NCBI RefSeq assembly: GCF_000499785.1
Contig: NZ_HG726021.1
Location: 461,023 to 525,022 of the forward strand
From: Bacteroides neonati
GTDB lineage: Bacteria > Bacteroidota > Bacteroidia > Bacteroidales > Bacteroidaceae
Length of the DNA: 64,000 nt
Direction of reading: 5' to 3'
In this document: in pieces, positions 31,676-39,531 of the stretch
How the letters are laid out: every line of letters starts with the position of its first letter
Position numbering within the stretch: the first letter of the stretch is position 1
Program-made: the position numbers and the translations under genes
The notes under the pieces: generated by a model
What the model saw: only the letters and a program-made list of their open reading frames with translations
The model's database searches: none
Told to the model about the DNA's origin: nothing

Positions 31676-31927
31676 ATGGCAAAGAAAAAGGAAAACAAAC
31701 CGCCCACATTGAATGAGCGGATCGAAAATGCGGTAAACTTGGGGCCTCTGACACCATTATATTTCGTTGTGGCAATTGATATGCTCAAAAATCATATCGA
31801 CAGTTCGGAAGACGAGTCGATAGAACAATTATTTGAACGCTTATTCTCGGCTGATCGAGTAAGAAGTAACATCAAAGAAATTCACAAAGTAATTAATAAT
31901 CTTCCTAATGAACAAACAACAACATGA
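31676..31927 (+). CDS. Small hypothetical protein
   Basis: An 83-residue protein, MAKKKENKPPTLNERIENAVNLGPLTPLYFVVAIDMLKNHIDSSEDESIEQLFERLFSADRVRSNIKEIHKVINN, with a helical body. Its end overlaps the start of the interrupted reading frame that follows. Confidence 0.55.
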   Translation: MAKKKENKPPTLNERIENAVNLGPLTPLYFVVAIDMLKNHIDSSEDESIEQLFERLFSADRVRSNIKEIHKVINNLPNEQTTT

Positions 31928-32126
31928 ACAACTGCGAAAATACCAGCGGGACAAGCTGGTATTTTTGCAAATGGGTTTGGAGTAAAACATCAAGGGATTG
32001 ATACATCAGATTGAGAAATACCCAATCACCGATGTTACAATCCCTTCTTCATTGCTTATCGAACTTGAGCCATTACAGCAGCGAATAAATTCACTTGTAC
32101 AACAACTTAATAATATCAAACAATGA
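31908..32126 (+). pseudogene. Small gene with internal in-frame TAA
   Basis: ATG at 31908 opens a frame coding for 25 residues (MNKQQHEQLRKYQRDKLVFLQMGLE), then TAA at 31983-31985; the same frame goes on without interruption for 46 more codons (LIHQIEKYPITDVTIPSSLLIELEPLQQRINSLVQQL) to TGA at 32124-32126, which overlaps the next ATG as ATGA. Both halves read as protein, and the end overlap is the usual coupling in this element. A nonsense mutation is most likely; restart at a downstream TTG or stop-codon readthrough are less likely options. Confidence 0.5.
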
Positions 32127-32536
32127 ACTTTCAAGAATTAACTGACGCATATAAAAAGAGAATTGATGAATTTCTCCTCCAAATTGAAGAGAAGTGTGCT
32201 AATCGAAATGGATCGACAATATTGCCTCAGACTCCATCTTATTTGGAAGAAGTCATTATTCCAATTTTCAAAAGTCTGGCAGAAATCATACGCAAAAAAG
32301 GCGTGAAAATTCCTACCACACAAACTTATCGCCCTATAAAAGGCTATTATAGAATAAAGATTGGACTAACAACGGTCGGAGGATTTTCTGTTCCTGGCAA
32401 TGGCGACTATGCAATATATTTCACCCCGATGAAAAATGCAAATCCCATAGGAGACAGACAATTAGTATCCGATACTGAGGAATTACTACAACTAATTAAT
32501 AATCAATTAAAAGCAAAACAGCAGTTAATTACGTAA
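32123..32536 (+). CDS. Hypothetical protein
   Basis: A 137-residue protein, MNFQELTDAYKKRIDEFLLQIEEKCANRNGSTILPQTPSYLEEVIIPIFKSLAEIIRKKGVKIPTTQTYRPIKGYYRIKIGL, helical N-terminus followed by beta-rich part with VGGFSVPGNGDYAIYFTP. Coupled to the upstream broken gene by ATGA. Confidence 0.55.
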   Translation: MNFQELTDAYKKRIDEFLLQIEEKCANRNGSTILPQTPSYLEEVIIPIFKSLAEIIRKKGVKIPTTQTYRPIKGYYRIKIGLTTVGGFSVPGNGDYAIYFTPMKNANPIGDRQLVSDTEELLQLINNQLKAKQQLIT

Positions 32537-32629
32537 AAAACGAATATCTTTGTTTTCCTGTAAATGTCGTATAAGTATAATGCTCTTGCGAACAAAGGGA
32601 TAGACTGCTGTTTTTCGTATATAGTAGCA

Positions 32630-33049
32630 ATGAAGCAAAAGCTAACAAAAGAAGAGCTGTTTATGCTTGCACGACTGAAAAAGATAGACTTAGCACTACT
32701 TTCCCGTATGCAAGATTGTCTCGATCCCCAAAAGGTTCGTAGTAAACTTATCCAATATGAGTTTACTTGCTTGGCAAAAGAGAAAAGATTCAGGAAAGGA
32801 CATATAATCAAGGCATTGATGGACAAGTATGATGTATCAAAAAGCTATATCGAACTTATCATCTACAGTAATAAACAAAGCAAAGGGAAACAGTGTGTAC
32901 GATGTGGCAGACTCGTTACCGCATACAAATGGGGGCGGAATAACGGAGTCTGTGATAGCTGTATTACAAAAGCCATTAAAAATTATGAATATGAAACAGG
33001 CAGCGAAAATGAAAATGCTCAAAGAAATGAAGAGCCGCCGGGGAACTAA
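32630..33049 (+). CDS. Zinc-ribbon hypothetical protein
   Basis: A 139-residue protein, MKQKLTKEELFMLARLKKIDLALLSRMQDCLDPQKVRSKLIQYEFTCLAKEKRFRKGHIIKALMDKYDVSKSYIELIIY (HTH-like), then a C-terminal ribbon CVRCG ... VCDSC. An upstream ATG at 32564 would add 22 residues, but a candidate -7 element (TATCTTTG, 32545-32552) would leave almost no leader, so 32630 is preferred. HTH plus ribbon suggests DNA binding. Confidence 0.6.
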   Translation: MKQKLTKEELFMLARLKKIDLALLSRMQDCLDPQKVRSKLIQYEFTCLAKEKRFRKGHIIKALMDKYDVSKSYIELIIYSNKQSKGKQCVRCGRLVTAYKWGRNNGVCDSCITKAIKNYEYETGSENENAQRNEEPPGN

Positions 33050-33317
33050 CACGTTAATCCTCTTCCGTAATGGAGATTATTATGAGGCGTATGATAAAGA
33101 CGCAGAAATTATCGGCAAAGTCTTCACTTTAGAAACTTTTATAGAAGATGAGTTAAAAACGGTCAGGTTTCAAGCGTCAGACATAGAAGAATATTCAAAT
33201 AGATTGTTGGATGCCGGACATGCCGTTTGCATCTCTGAGATGCGTGATGAATCCGGCAGTTTCGTTATTAATATAGCACAGGAAGAGAATGGGCAAGATA
33301 GTACGGATAATCAATGA
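32985..33317 (+). CDS. Stand-alone MutS domain I protein
   Basis: A 110-residue protein starting MNMKQAAKMKMLKEMKSRRGTNTLILFRNGDYYEAYDKDAEIIGKVF. The stretch LILFRNGDYYEAYDKDAEIIGKV matches the mismatch-binding N-terminal domain of MutS (usual form LLFRMGDFYELFGEDAEIAAK), and the length equals that single domain. No clamp or ATPase is attached. It might bind mismatched or bulged DNA on its own. The start overlaps the previous gene by 65 bases and the end overlaps the next. Confidence 0.65.
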   Translation: MNMKQAAKMKMLKEMKSRRGTNTLILFRNGDYYEAYDKDAEIIGKVFTLETFIEDELKTVRFQASDIEEYSNRLLDAGHAVCISEMRDESGSFVINIAQEENGQDSTDNQ

Positions 33318-33984
33318 CGGCTGTTTTCTGGTCGGTTTGATTGGTGGTACCACTTCTCTTATAATTCTTATTGTTATCATTGGATTATTCAAAAGCTGTT
33401 TTGGAGAAAAGATCGACCCGATGGACGATACTTATATGAAGCAGCGGGAAATGTATGACCGGCACGCTGTTTATGACAGCACCAGAGTCGGCTTTGATTT
33501 CTTATGGTACACCACCAACGCAGTGTCTAAGAAAAGGGCAGAGGAAATTAGTTCACGAAAACACATCCGAGAAGCCCAAAAAGAATTTGTAGAAACCGTC
33601 GCCGATCATTTCAATCACAATTTCTTTAACACCGACATTTATGAGGTAGCCGAATACGCTAAAAAGTTCGACGTAGACCCTGATGTTCGTCTGGTAAATA
33701 TTTTTGTGATTGGACAACGGCTGGAAGACCAGTATTTACGTCCTAATCCTGATTTGCCTGGCGGCGGATGCACAGAACCCTACTATGGAACCGACCAAGG
33801 AGTTATGTATATAAAAGAAATTGATATATATCCTCCATCGCCCGATTCTTTACGGACATACCGCTACTGGGATTGTTGGCGAACCTCCTCAACAGATGAA
33901 CGTTATACGCATTTTACCGAGACAGAACGCAAACAAGGTAAATATGGTACTGTACTGTATATTCCGAATTATAACCATCAGTAA
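33289..33984 (+). CDS. Membrane-anchored hypothetical protein
   Basis: A 231-residue protein with one N-terminal membrane helix (CFLVGLIGGTTSLIILIVIIGLF, residues about 10-33) and a soluble, charged C-terminal domain of about 190 residues. Signal-anchor topology. It overlaps the MutS-like gene by 29 bases. Role unknown. Confidence 0.55.
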   Translation: MGKIVRIINDGCFLVGLIGGTTSLIILIVIIGLFKSCFGEKIDPMDDTYMKQREMYDRHAVYDSTRVGFDFLWYTTNAVSKKRAEEISSRKHIREAQKEFVETVADHFNHNFFNTDIYEVAEYAKKFDVDPDVRLVNIFVIGQRLEDQYLRPNPDLPGGGCTEPYYGTDQGVMYIKEIDIYPPSPDSLRTYRYWDCWRTSSTDERYTHFTETERKQGKYGTVLYIPNYNHQ

Positions 33985-33999
33985 ATTAAGAATATAAAG

Positions 34000-34031
34000 T
34001 TTGGAGGAGTGAGAAAAATCCTATAACTTTG
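34000..34031 (+). promoter_or_regulatory. Promoter of the RNase H operon
   Basis: TTTG (34000-34003) and TAACTTTG (34024-34031) separated by 20 bases, matching the Bacteroidota vegetative promoter. It stands in a 122-base gap ahead of the 34107 gene and implies that 34107-35020 is transcribed separately from the upstream run. Confidence 0.7.
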
Positions 34032-34106
34032 GTCTCCTCAAAGAGAATACTGACTGAAAAATAGATTGTAAATTGATCGAAAAAAGTTGAAAATGATGAA
34101 TTAAAA

Positions 34107-34625
34107 ATGATCGTAGAAAAAACGCAGATTAAGTTTGCGCAATCGGAGCAGACGGGTGAACTGATTGGATTTGTGTCCCGCCACTCCAAAACACAGAAGT
34201 TAATGGGAGTTCGTGAAGACTCCCGTTTTGGTAAGAAGATATGTGTACTTTCAGAAGAACTGAAAGGAACTATCCAGCCAAACAAGTTGTACGCTGTCGA
34301 ACTGAAACCTATGCACAACGGCAGTGGATATGTGGTGGTCAAAGCATCACCCATGTTGTTTCAAGCGCAGGTGGACACGCTAATCGTCCCCAAGAGTATT
34401 TATCAGGTTACGGTAACCTTCGGCAACAAAACCGTATTCTTCGACCCGAAGGATGGCAAGAGTGCATCAAGTCGCACGCTGGCCGGAGTCATAAAACTCC
34501 TTCGTGAACGAGAAGATATTGAAAATCCAGAGTTCGTCATCGAAGACTTGACAAAACAAGCCAAACAGGTTGTTAAGCGTATGCAGAACGACGGATTCAT
34601 TATTCCGGACTACACACTCAAATGA
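34107..34625 (+). CDS. Hypothetical protein co-transcribed with RNase H
   Basis: A 172-residue protein with a beta-rich body (LIGFVSRHSKTQKLMGVREDSRFGKKICVLSEELKGTIQPNKLYAVELKPMHNGSGYVVVKASP) and a helical C-terminus. OB-like folds often show such strand-rich basic patterns, but this is not a firm assignment. The stop overlaps the RNase H start by 4 bases (ATGA), so the two are coupled and may act together on nucleic acid. Confidence 0.6.
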   Translation: MIVEKTQIKFAQSEQTGELIGFVSRHSKTQKLMGVREDSRFGKKICVLSEELKGTIQPNKLYAVELKPMHNGSGYVVVKASPMLFQAQVDTLIVPKSIYQVTVTFGNKTVFFDPKDGKSASSRTLAGVIKLLREREDIENPEFVIEDLTKQAKQVVKRMQNDGFIIPDYTLK

Positions 34626-35020
34626 TGCGCCCTCAGTGTGGCATAGCCACCGATGGCGCTCATTCCGTTAAAAACAGGCTGACGCGCTTTCGGGCAGTAG
34701 ACATTGCAACAGGCGAAGAACTATTCAGCGGGAGCATAGGAAATCAAACCATCAACATCGGAGAATTTCTGGGTGTCGTAGAGGCGGTGAAATATATCAT
34801 CGCCAATCACTACACACCCAGAATCATCTATACGGATAGTATGACGGCTATCGCTTGGTTTCAGGCTAAACGAACAGCGTCCAAAAAGGCGCATCCCGCA
34901 CTGAAACGGGCTGAGATATTCCTGAAAGCCTTTGCTGCTGAAATCGAATCCATCGAAGTCAGACACTGGGATAATGACGGTTGGGGTGAGACTCCAGCCG
35001 ACTTTGGAGAGAAAAGTTAA
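34622..35020 (+). CDS. RNase H-fold protein (RNase HI-like)
   Basis: A 132-residue protein with the RNase H active-site pattern: Asp11 (IATDGAHS), Glu48 (NIGEFLGVVEA), Asp72 (IYTDSMTAIAWF) and Asp127 (ETPADFGEK). These four acidic residues are in the canonical order. RNase HI cuts the RNA strand of RNA-DNA hybrids. The spacing to the last Asp and the short length resemble viral-type RNase HI. It is on the same element as the RT 19 kb upstream, so a joint role is possible but not shown. Encoded just after a coupled gene and followed by a terminator. Confidence 0.75.
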   Translation: MMRPQCGIATDGAHSVKNRLTRFRAVDIATGEELFSGSIGNQTINIGEFLGVVEAVKYIIANHYTPRIIYTDSMTAIAWFQAKRTASKKAHPALKRAEIFLKAFAAEIESIEVRHWDNDGWGETPADFGEKS

Positions 35021-35049
35021 TTGATTGATTTTAGATTGTTATGAACCCA

Positions 35050-35088
35050 GCTTCTCCCTGCCGGGAGGCCCGGAGAAGCATTTTTTTT
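35050..35088 (+). terminator. Intrinsic terminator
   Basis: Stem GCTTCTCC/GGAGAAGC (35050-35057 with 35072-35079) and eight T (35081-35088). An ATG at 35041 precedes it in the frame of the next gene, but the start at 35098 is more sensible. Confidence 0.85.
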
Positions 35089-35097
35089 AATTATAAC

Positions 35098-35304
35098 ATG
35101 GCGAAGATAAAATCGGAATCAACAAAATATATAACCATTAAGGAGAGCGAGTATCTCCAGATGGTTGAGAACACAATGCTAGTTGAGGCACTTAAGATAG
35201 CGGGGATAGAAAAACTCCCCATGTATCAGGCCGCACAGCGCATATTAACAGACAAGCGGGTAGAGATACACATCAAACCGCTTTGTTCCCGTTATTCATT
35301 CTAA
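35098..35304 (+). CDS. Small hypothetical protein
   Basis: A 68-residue protein, MAKIKSESTKYITIKESEYLQMVENTMLVEALKIAGIEKLPMYQAAQRILTDKRVEIHIKPL. Helical, basic; no family assigned. Located 15 bases before the HU-like gene. Confidence 0.55.
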   Translation: MAKIKSESTKYITIKESEYLQMVENTMLVEALKIAGIEKLPMYQAAQRILTDKRVEIHIKPLCSRYSF

Positions 35305-35319
35305 AACACATAATTAGGC

Positions 35320-35613
35320 ATGAATAAACAGGAAATCATAGACAGGTTATTCGATAAGTTGAGAAATAGCGGCTGTCGTTATCCAAAATGGGAGCTTATA
35401 CAAATTATCGATCCTTTTTTAGAGGTTCTTAAAGAGTCTTTGGAAGAGGGGAACGAGATTCGCTTGACGAACTTTGGTAAGTTTGTTGTAAAGGCTAAGA
35501 AAGGGCGTAAATACTATAATATCCAAACTGGAGCCATAGGTTACACCCCAGATAAAAGAGTGATTGTTTTTGTTCAACACAAAAGCCTTGATTCCATGAG
35601 TAAAATCAAGTAA
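35320..35613 (+). CDS. HU/IHF-family DNA-binding protein
   Basis: A 97-residue HU-fold protein: N-terminal helices (MNKQEIIDRLFDKLRN), then EGNEIRLTNFGKFVVKAKKGRKYYNIQTG, which matches the usual HU saddle 'G-x-x-v-x-l-x-g-F-G-x-F' and the basic arm. It bends DNA; such proteins are typical near the end of phages and integrative elements and may assist recombination. Last gene before host DNA. Confidence 0.8.
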   Translation: MNKQEIIDRLFDKLRNSGCRYPKWELIQIIDPFLEVLKESLEEGNEIRLTNFGKFVVKAKKGRKYYNIQTGAIGYTPDKRVIVFVQHKSLDSMSKIK

Positions 35614-35659
35614 GGTACATTCCACCTTATAATATAGCTCATATACCTATTAATACATA

Positions 35660-35706
35660 ACACCGGAACTATCCAATCAACAGAGATAGTTCCGGTGTAG
35701 TTTTTT
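35660..35706 (+). terminator. Strong terminator at the element end
   Basis: A perfect 14-bp stem (35660-35673 with 35685-35698, core CCGGAACTATC/GATAGTTCCGG) with an 11-base loop, then AGTTTTTT. It lies between the last rightward element gene and the host-type genes. Confidence 0.88.
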
Positions 35707-35964
35707 AAGGGGGCTACATACACACTCTTAATCTTCAGATACTTGAAATCTTTAATAATTGGACTATATAGTCTCAAAAGTATCCAACTTATTGCGTACC
35801 TTTGCCAGACAAATAATTCAAGGTTCTACCATCTATATGTAGTCTCCTATGTAGGATTTGAGTTCTTTGCCAAAATACAAGCATTGATTAACAATGTGTT
35901 ATAGCCCAAGAGGGTGCATCAGTATTTTGAGACAGTCCCTTTTTTTTTCGTGAATGAGGAATCA
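35707..35964. other. Gap between element and host genes
   Basis: About 258 bases with no gene. It contains TACCTTTG at 35797-35804, a possible -7 element on the plus strand without a matching -33, and near 35910-35945 an imperfect hairpin followed by nine T that may end a rightward transcript. The precise right end of the element should lie somewhere between 35614 and here, but I see no clear direct repeat or att core. Confidence 0.35.
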
Positions 35965-38259
35965 TTAATAGCTTATACGCAACCCTGCAAAATAGCTACG
36001 CGGACTAGCCGGACCATAGATATAGCCCGAATCGCGTTCCACCCCTTTATCAAAATCGCTCTGATAGGCATTGAAAAGATTCTGCACCCCGGCACTCAGT
36101 TGCAAATCCATCGATTTGTAGAGTTTGAAATCATAGGCAACCTTCACTCCCAGATCAAAGAAGTCGGGGGTATTCACTGCCACATCATCGGCTATATAAC
36201 CTGCCTTATGCGGCACTAGCATCGACCCCGTATAAGTACCCGATAGGGCGATAGAGAGTGGTTTGATCGGTGTATAGGTAGCGGTAAAATAGCCATACGT
36301 ATTGGGAGTACGGAAAATCTTCTTCTCAGCAGGTGCGGTTTTGCTCCATTTCTCGGGTTCATCGTAATGACTCTGTTGTAAGGTAGCACCTGCCTGCAAC
36401 TGAAACAGCGAGAGGTAAGCCAACTTTCCCTCAAGGGTCAGCCCCATCACCCGGGCACCCGAGCCATTGCGACGCTCCTTAATCAATACTCCATCACGTT
36501 CGCCGATATCCTCGAGTACAAATACATCCGACAGACGGGTATAAAATCCCTCGGCTAACAGATTTACCTGAAAAGCGCCAAAGCGGTGATAGAGATCGGC
36601 CGAAGCACTGAAACTTTGTGATTTCTCTTCTTTGAGGTTCTTGGCACGTTCGATCATCGATACCGTTCCTCCTACATTCTCAATATGCAGATCCTCGTCA
36701 AAAGCCTGTGGAGCACGAAAGCCCGAAGAGTAGCTCAGGCGCAGATTGATGTCTTTGGTCGGATTGAAGCGCAGGTTGGCACGCGGACTGAAGATAGCAC
36801 GATGAATCAGATTATGCTTGTCCAATCGTCCGCCCACCAGCAGACTCCACTTCTCGTTCTTCCATTCATTTTGCAGAAAAGCGCTACCGATACGTACCGT
36901 TTGTTGTGTATAGCGGTTATAGCCCCACATATCGTCTTTCAGGTCATCTTGATTGTACTCCACACCACTCGTCAGATCGGCAGGCATGAAGAGACAACGA
37001 TCAAAGTGATACACGTATTGCGAGCCGAGCACGTAGGTCAGATCGGTTGTTTTTCCATAGGCATTCGGGTCTTTCTTGCTTCCGTAGTAACTATCGCGGT
37101 CGGTATGTTGCACCGAGGTATAAGCACTCCAACGGTGTTTCTCGCTGGGGGTAAAGAGATCGAACTTCAATCCGCCACCGTCAATCGAATGTTCTATCTG
37201 CTCAGCTATATCGGCCTCGTGCGGAGGACGATTGAGCAAGTTGCCTCCCCGACGAAACTCTTGCATATGGTGATACTCAAACGTAAGTTTAGAGTAGGTA
37301 CTTGTTTTCAGGTACGACCGGAAACCTACGGTTTGATTCTTGAGTTTGGGCATCTCCGAATATCCGTCACCATTATGATCGTATGCATCTCTGTGGCGAT
37401 TTTGCCCGAAGAGATAGAGCCCTGCACGATTATTATCAGTCACCAGCGAAGCATTCAGCGAGGTATTGTTATCAAACGAGGAGCTTCCTCCGATTGAGGT
37501 CAGCGTATGTGCCAACTGTGCCGAATTGCGCAACGGCTCTTTCGTGATGATGTTAATTGTTCCGGCAATGGCAGACGAACCGAAAAGTGCCGAGCCCCCT
37601 CCACGCATCACCTCTACCCGTTCAATCATGTTAGCCGGAATCTGTTCAAGGCCATATACGCCCGAGAGTGCACTGAAAATAGGGCGCGAATCTATCAATA
37701 TCTGTGTATAGGGTCCATCGAGCCCATTGATGCGCACTTGTTGGAAGCCACAGTTCTGGCAATTGGTTTCTACGCGTACGCCGGGCTGAAAGTTGAGTCC
37801 TTGCGAAAGCGTAGCCGAGTTGGTATTCTCAAATAGTTTCATATCCATCACATTGACCAGCGTGGGTGCCATGCGGCGAGTAGTTTCGCTACGATTGGCC
37901 GATACCACTACTCCATCGAGCGCAATAGCGTCTTCTTCGAGTTCAAAATTCTCTTCGAGGGTCTTACCCTTCTTTAGTTGTATCTTTCGGCTCTGGGTTT
38001 TGAAACCAACGGCACTAACCTCGAGCACGAAAGTACCTTCGGGTAGGTTTTTAAGAAAGTAATGCCCCGAGTTGTCGGTCGTGGTACCGATGGTTGTTCC
38101 TTTCAGAGCGATAGTGATATAAGACAGGTGTTCGCCGCTCTTCTTGTCGAGCACGTGTCCGATGATGTTTGCGTCAGAGCTTTTTAGCTCGGGATGAACC
38201 GCCATAGCAGGCGTTAGGGCATAGCACAGCCCTATGAGGATTGTTATAAAGATCTTCAT
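35965..38259 (-). CDS. TonB-dependent outer-membrane receptor
   Basis: A 764-residue receptor. Signal peptide in residues 1-20 (MKIFITILIGLCYALTPAMA), a carboxypeptidase-regulatory-like beta domain (about 30-115, NIIGHVLDKKSGEHLSYITIALKG), the plug (about 130-240, QVRINGLDGPYTQILIDSRPIFSALSGVYGLEQIPANMIERVEVMRGGGSALFGSSAIAGTINIIT) and a 22-strand barrel ending in an aromatic residue (ISY). It imports a ligand across the outer membrane with TonB energy. NCQNCGF in the plug and the adjacent His-rich protein hint at a metal or metal-chelate ligand. It is 40 bases downstream of that small gene, so one operon. Confidence 0.88.
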   Translation of the reverse strand: MKIFITILIGLCYALTPAMAVHPELKSSDANIIGHVLDKKSGEHLSYITIALKGTTIGTTTDNSGHYFLKNLPEGTFVLEVSAVGFKTQSRKIQLKKGKTLEENFELEEDAIALDGVVVSANRSETTRRMAPTLVNVMDMKLFENTNSATLSQGLNFQPGVRVETNCQNCGFQQVRINGLDGPYTQILIDSRPIFSALSGVYGLEQIPANMIERVEVMRGGGSALFGSSAIAGTINIITKEPLRNSAQLAHTLTSIGGSSSFDNNTSLNASLVTDNNRAGLYLFGQNRHRDAYDHNGDGYSEMPKLKNQTVGFRSYLKTSTYSKLTFEYHHMQEFRRGGNLLNRPPHEADIAEQIEHSIDGGGLKFDLFTPSEKHRWSAYTSVQHTDRDSYYGSKKDPNAYGKTTDLTYVLGSQYVYHFDRCLFMPADLTSGVEYNQDDLKDDMWGYNRYTQQTVRIGSAFLQNEWKNEKWSLLVGGRLDKHNLIHRAIFSPRANLRFNPTKDINLRLSYSSGFRAPQAFDEDLHIENVGGTVSMIERAKNLKEEKSQSFSASADLYHRFGAFQVNLLAEGFYTRLSDVFVLEDIGERDGVLIKERRNGSGARVMGLTLEGKLAYLSLFQLQAGATLQQSHYDEPEKWSKTAPAEKKIFRTPNTYGYFTATYTPIKPLSIALSGTYTGSMLVPHKAGYIADDVAVNTPDFFDLGVKVAYDFKLYKSMDLQLSAGVQNLFNAYQSDFDKGVERDSGYIYGPASPRSYFAGLRISY

Positions 38260-38299
38260 TATAAATCGTTTTTAAATGTGTAATTGAGATAATTTCTTA

Positions 38300-38647
38300 C
38301 TAAAAACGATAGGCAGGAGGGCCTCTGAGGCATAAAACACCCCGGTAAGAGGTGTAGTGACGAACAGCTTGCGAGCGCCACAAGAGCGTGCACAACAGCG
38401 TTGCCACAAAGGCAAGTGAGAACAGAAAGACTCCTGCATCGGTGCTCACTACGTGGTTCAGGAAGTGAAGCAACTGAAACTCGACAGTGGTATGCCCGTG
38501 AGGGCTGTCTTTCTTAAAGGGGTGTGAATGTACAATGGTAACACCGTTCACCACATGAGCGTGGGTGAACAACGTGATTCCTGCCATGTAGAAGATAAAT
38601 AAGAAGGGCAGAAACCATTTAATGATATTCAGGTATAGGTGTTTCAT
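38300..38647 (-). CDS. His-rich small membrane protein
   Basis: A 115-residue protein with an N-terminal membrane helix (IIKWFLPFLFIFYMAGITLF), a periplasmic His-rich stretch (HAHVVNGVTIVHSHPF...SPHGHT, seven His in about 30 residues), and a second helix (AGVFLFSLAFVATLLCTLLW). The His cluster could bind zinc, copper or iron. The TonB receptor follows on the same transcript. Confidence 0.7.
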   Translation of the reverse strand: MKHLYLNIIKWFLPFLFIFYMAGITLFTHAHVVNGVTIVHSHPFKKDSPHGHTTVEFQLLHFLNHVVSTDAGVFLFSLAFVATLLCTLLWRSQAVRHYTSYRGVLCLRGPPAYRF

Positions 38648-38659
38648 CGTTTATGGTTG

Positions 38660-38691
38660 CAAAGATAGTCTATTTAAAAGCAGCAAGCAAA
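38660..38691 (-). promoter_or_regulatory. Promoter of the His-rich protein/TonB receptor operon
   Basis: On the minus strand TTTG (complement of 38688-38691) and TATCTTTG (complement of 38660-38667) with about 20 bases between them, just upstream of the start at 38647. Confidence 0.75.
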
Positions 38692-38760
38692 GCATATCTG
38701 TTAACAAGATTATTTATTTTATTAAAGCATGTTATAAAGAGAAGTAAAACGCCACACAAA

Positions 38761-38791
38761 TTTGCAGGTTTCGAGAAAGTGCCTACCTTTG
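38761..38791 (+). promoter_or_regulatory. Plus-strand promoter ahead of a short transcript
   Basis: TTTG (38761-38764) and TACCTTTG (38784-38791) spaced by exactly 19 bases, a textbook Bacteroidota promoter. It points away from the TonB operon, and no gene lies downstream in that direction. Confidence 0.75.
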
Positions 38792-38797
38792 CAATGT

Positions 38798-38861
38798 GTT
38801 TTTCATAGTATTAGATTTAAGGTTAACAAAGATTGCTCGTCTGGGAAGATGGGCTTTTTTT
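38798..38861 (+). ncRNA. Candidate small RNA (about 64 nt)
   Basis: Between the promoter above and a terminator-like hairpin (GCTCGTCT/AGATGGGC, 38835-38842 with 38847-38854, loop GGGA, then seven T) lies no reading frame of note. The start is estimated from the -7 element. It could be a stand-alone regulator or a leader of a lost gene. Confidence 0.5.
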
Positions 38862-39225
38862 ATGCCTATACCTCTGGAGTTTTAACAATGTTAATACCCT
38901 TCTCTCCTTTGTATTTTCTTCTATGCAAAAGTACGTACTTTTGGCAGGAATGAATATACATTCTTTAATACCAACAGTACGTACTTAACAATGCGTTAAT
39001 ATACTAGTTTTTTAAACAAGGAAAAGTTGTATGTTCGCACATTCAAAAAAAGAATCGACTCAATACTGATATACAAACGTTTACCCAACCAACAACCCAT
39101 ATTCATCCGATTATTTATTGGTTCGGAAAAGTAAACCGTTTACTTAACCATCCATTTCGTTTTCAGAGAAGTACTTGTGTATTAAGCAACCTCACTCTCC
39201 GAATACGCATTGCTCGGCAACAAGG
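38862..39225. other. Intergenic region with two palindromes
   Basis: No gene visible. An 18-base perfect palindrome CAAAAGTACGTACTTTTG (38926-38943) and AAGTAAAC-C-GTTTACTT (39129-39145) suggest binding sites for a dimeric regulator. The same half-sites occur in the element's gene-poor region (5114-5281, 5863-5880). Confidence 0.4.
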
Positions 39226-39531
39226 TCAAAACTCACTTAGTACCTCTTGCAGTTCATCGACCGTAAGCTTACCCAACCTGCGCCACAACTCTTTCTTTCT
39301 TAATAAGAGCAAAAAGGCGGGAGCCATCGATACCCGATAAGACTCGGCCAAAGCCTCATCTACGTTCATATCAACCGAAACCAAGGAAATATGCTTGGAG
39401 GATTGCCGGTTGTAAGCCTCTACCACCGATGCCAACCATGCGTTGCGCGTTTGACTATTTGTATAAAACTCTACCAGAACTAAATGGCTGGTTTCTAACG
39501 CATTCTTTAATGCCTCTACTTGACTTGTCAT
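39226..39531 (-). CDS. Thioredoxin-fold protein without CxxC
   Basis: A 101-residue protein with the thioredoxin pattern: LVEFYTNSQTRNAWLASVVEAYN where the active-site CxxC would be (no Cys in the whole protein), VSVDMNVDEALAESYRVSMAPAFLLLL with the cis-proline, and a C-terminal helix. It cannot do disulfide chemistry, so a chaperone or binding role is more likely. Single gene with convergent/divergent neighbours. Confidence 0.7.
   Translation of the reverse strand: MTSQVEALKNALETSHLVLVEFYTNSQTRNAWLASVVEAYNRQSSKHISLVSVDMNVDEALAESYRVSMAPAFLLLLRKKELWRRLGKLTVDELQEVLSEF

Noticed and set aside
31928..32060. Seventh array unit near 31.9 kb
   Set aside because: There is a hairpin (AATACCAGC/GCTGGTATT) and an ACATCAAGGG stretch, but no TARAG or ATGYGYC and the region reads as protein.
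1..35613. CTnDOT-like conjugative transposon
   Set aside because: No tra or mob genes, and no tetracycline region; tyrosine recombinase is short and isolated.
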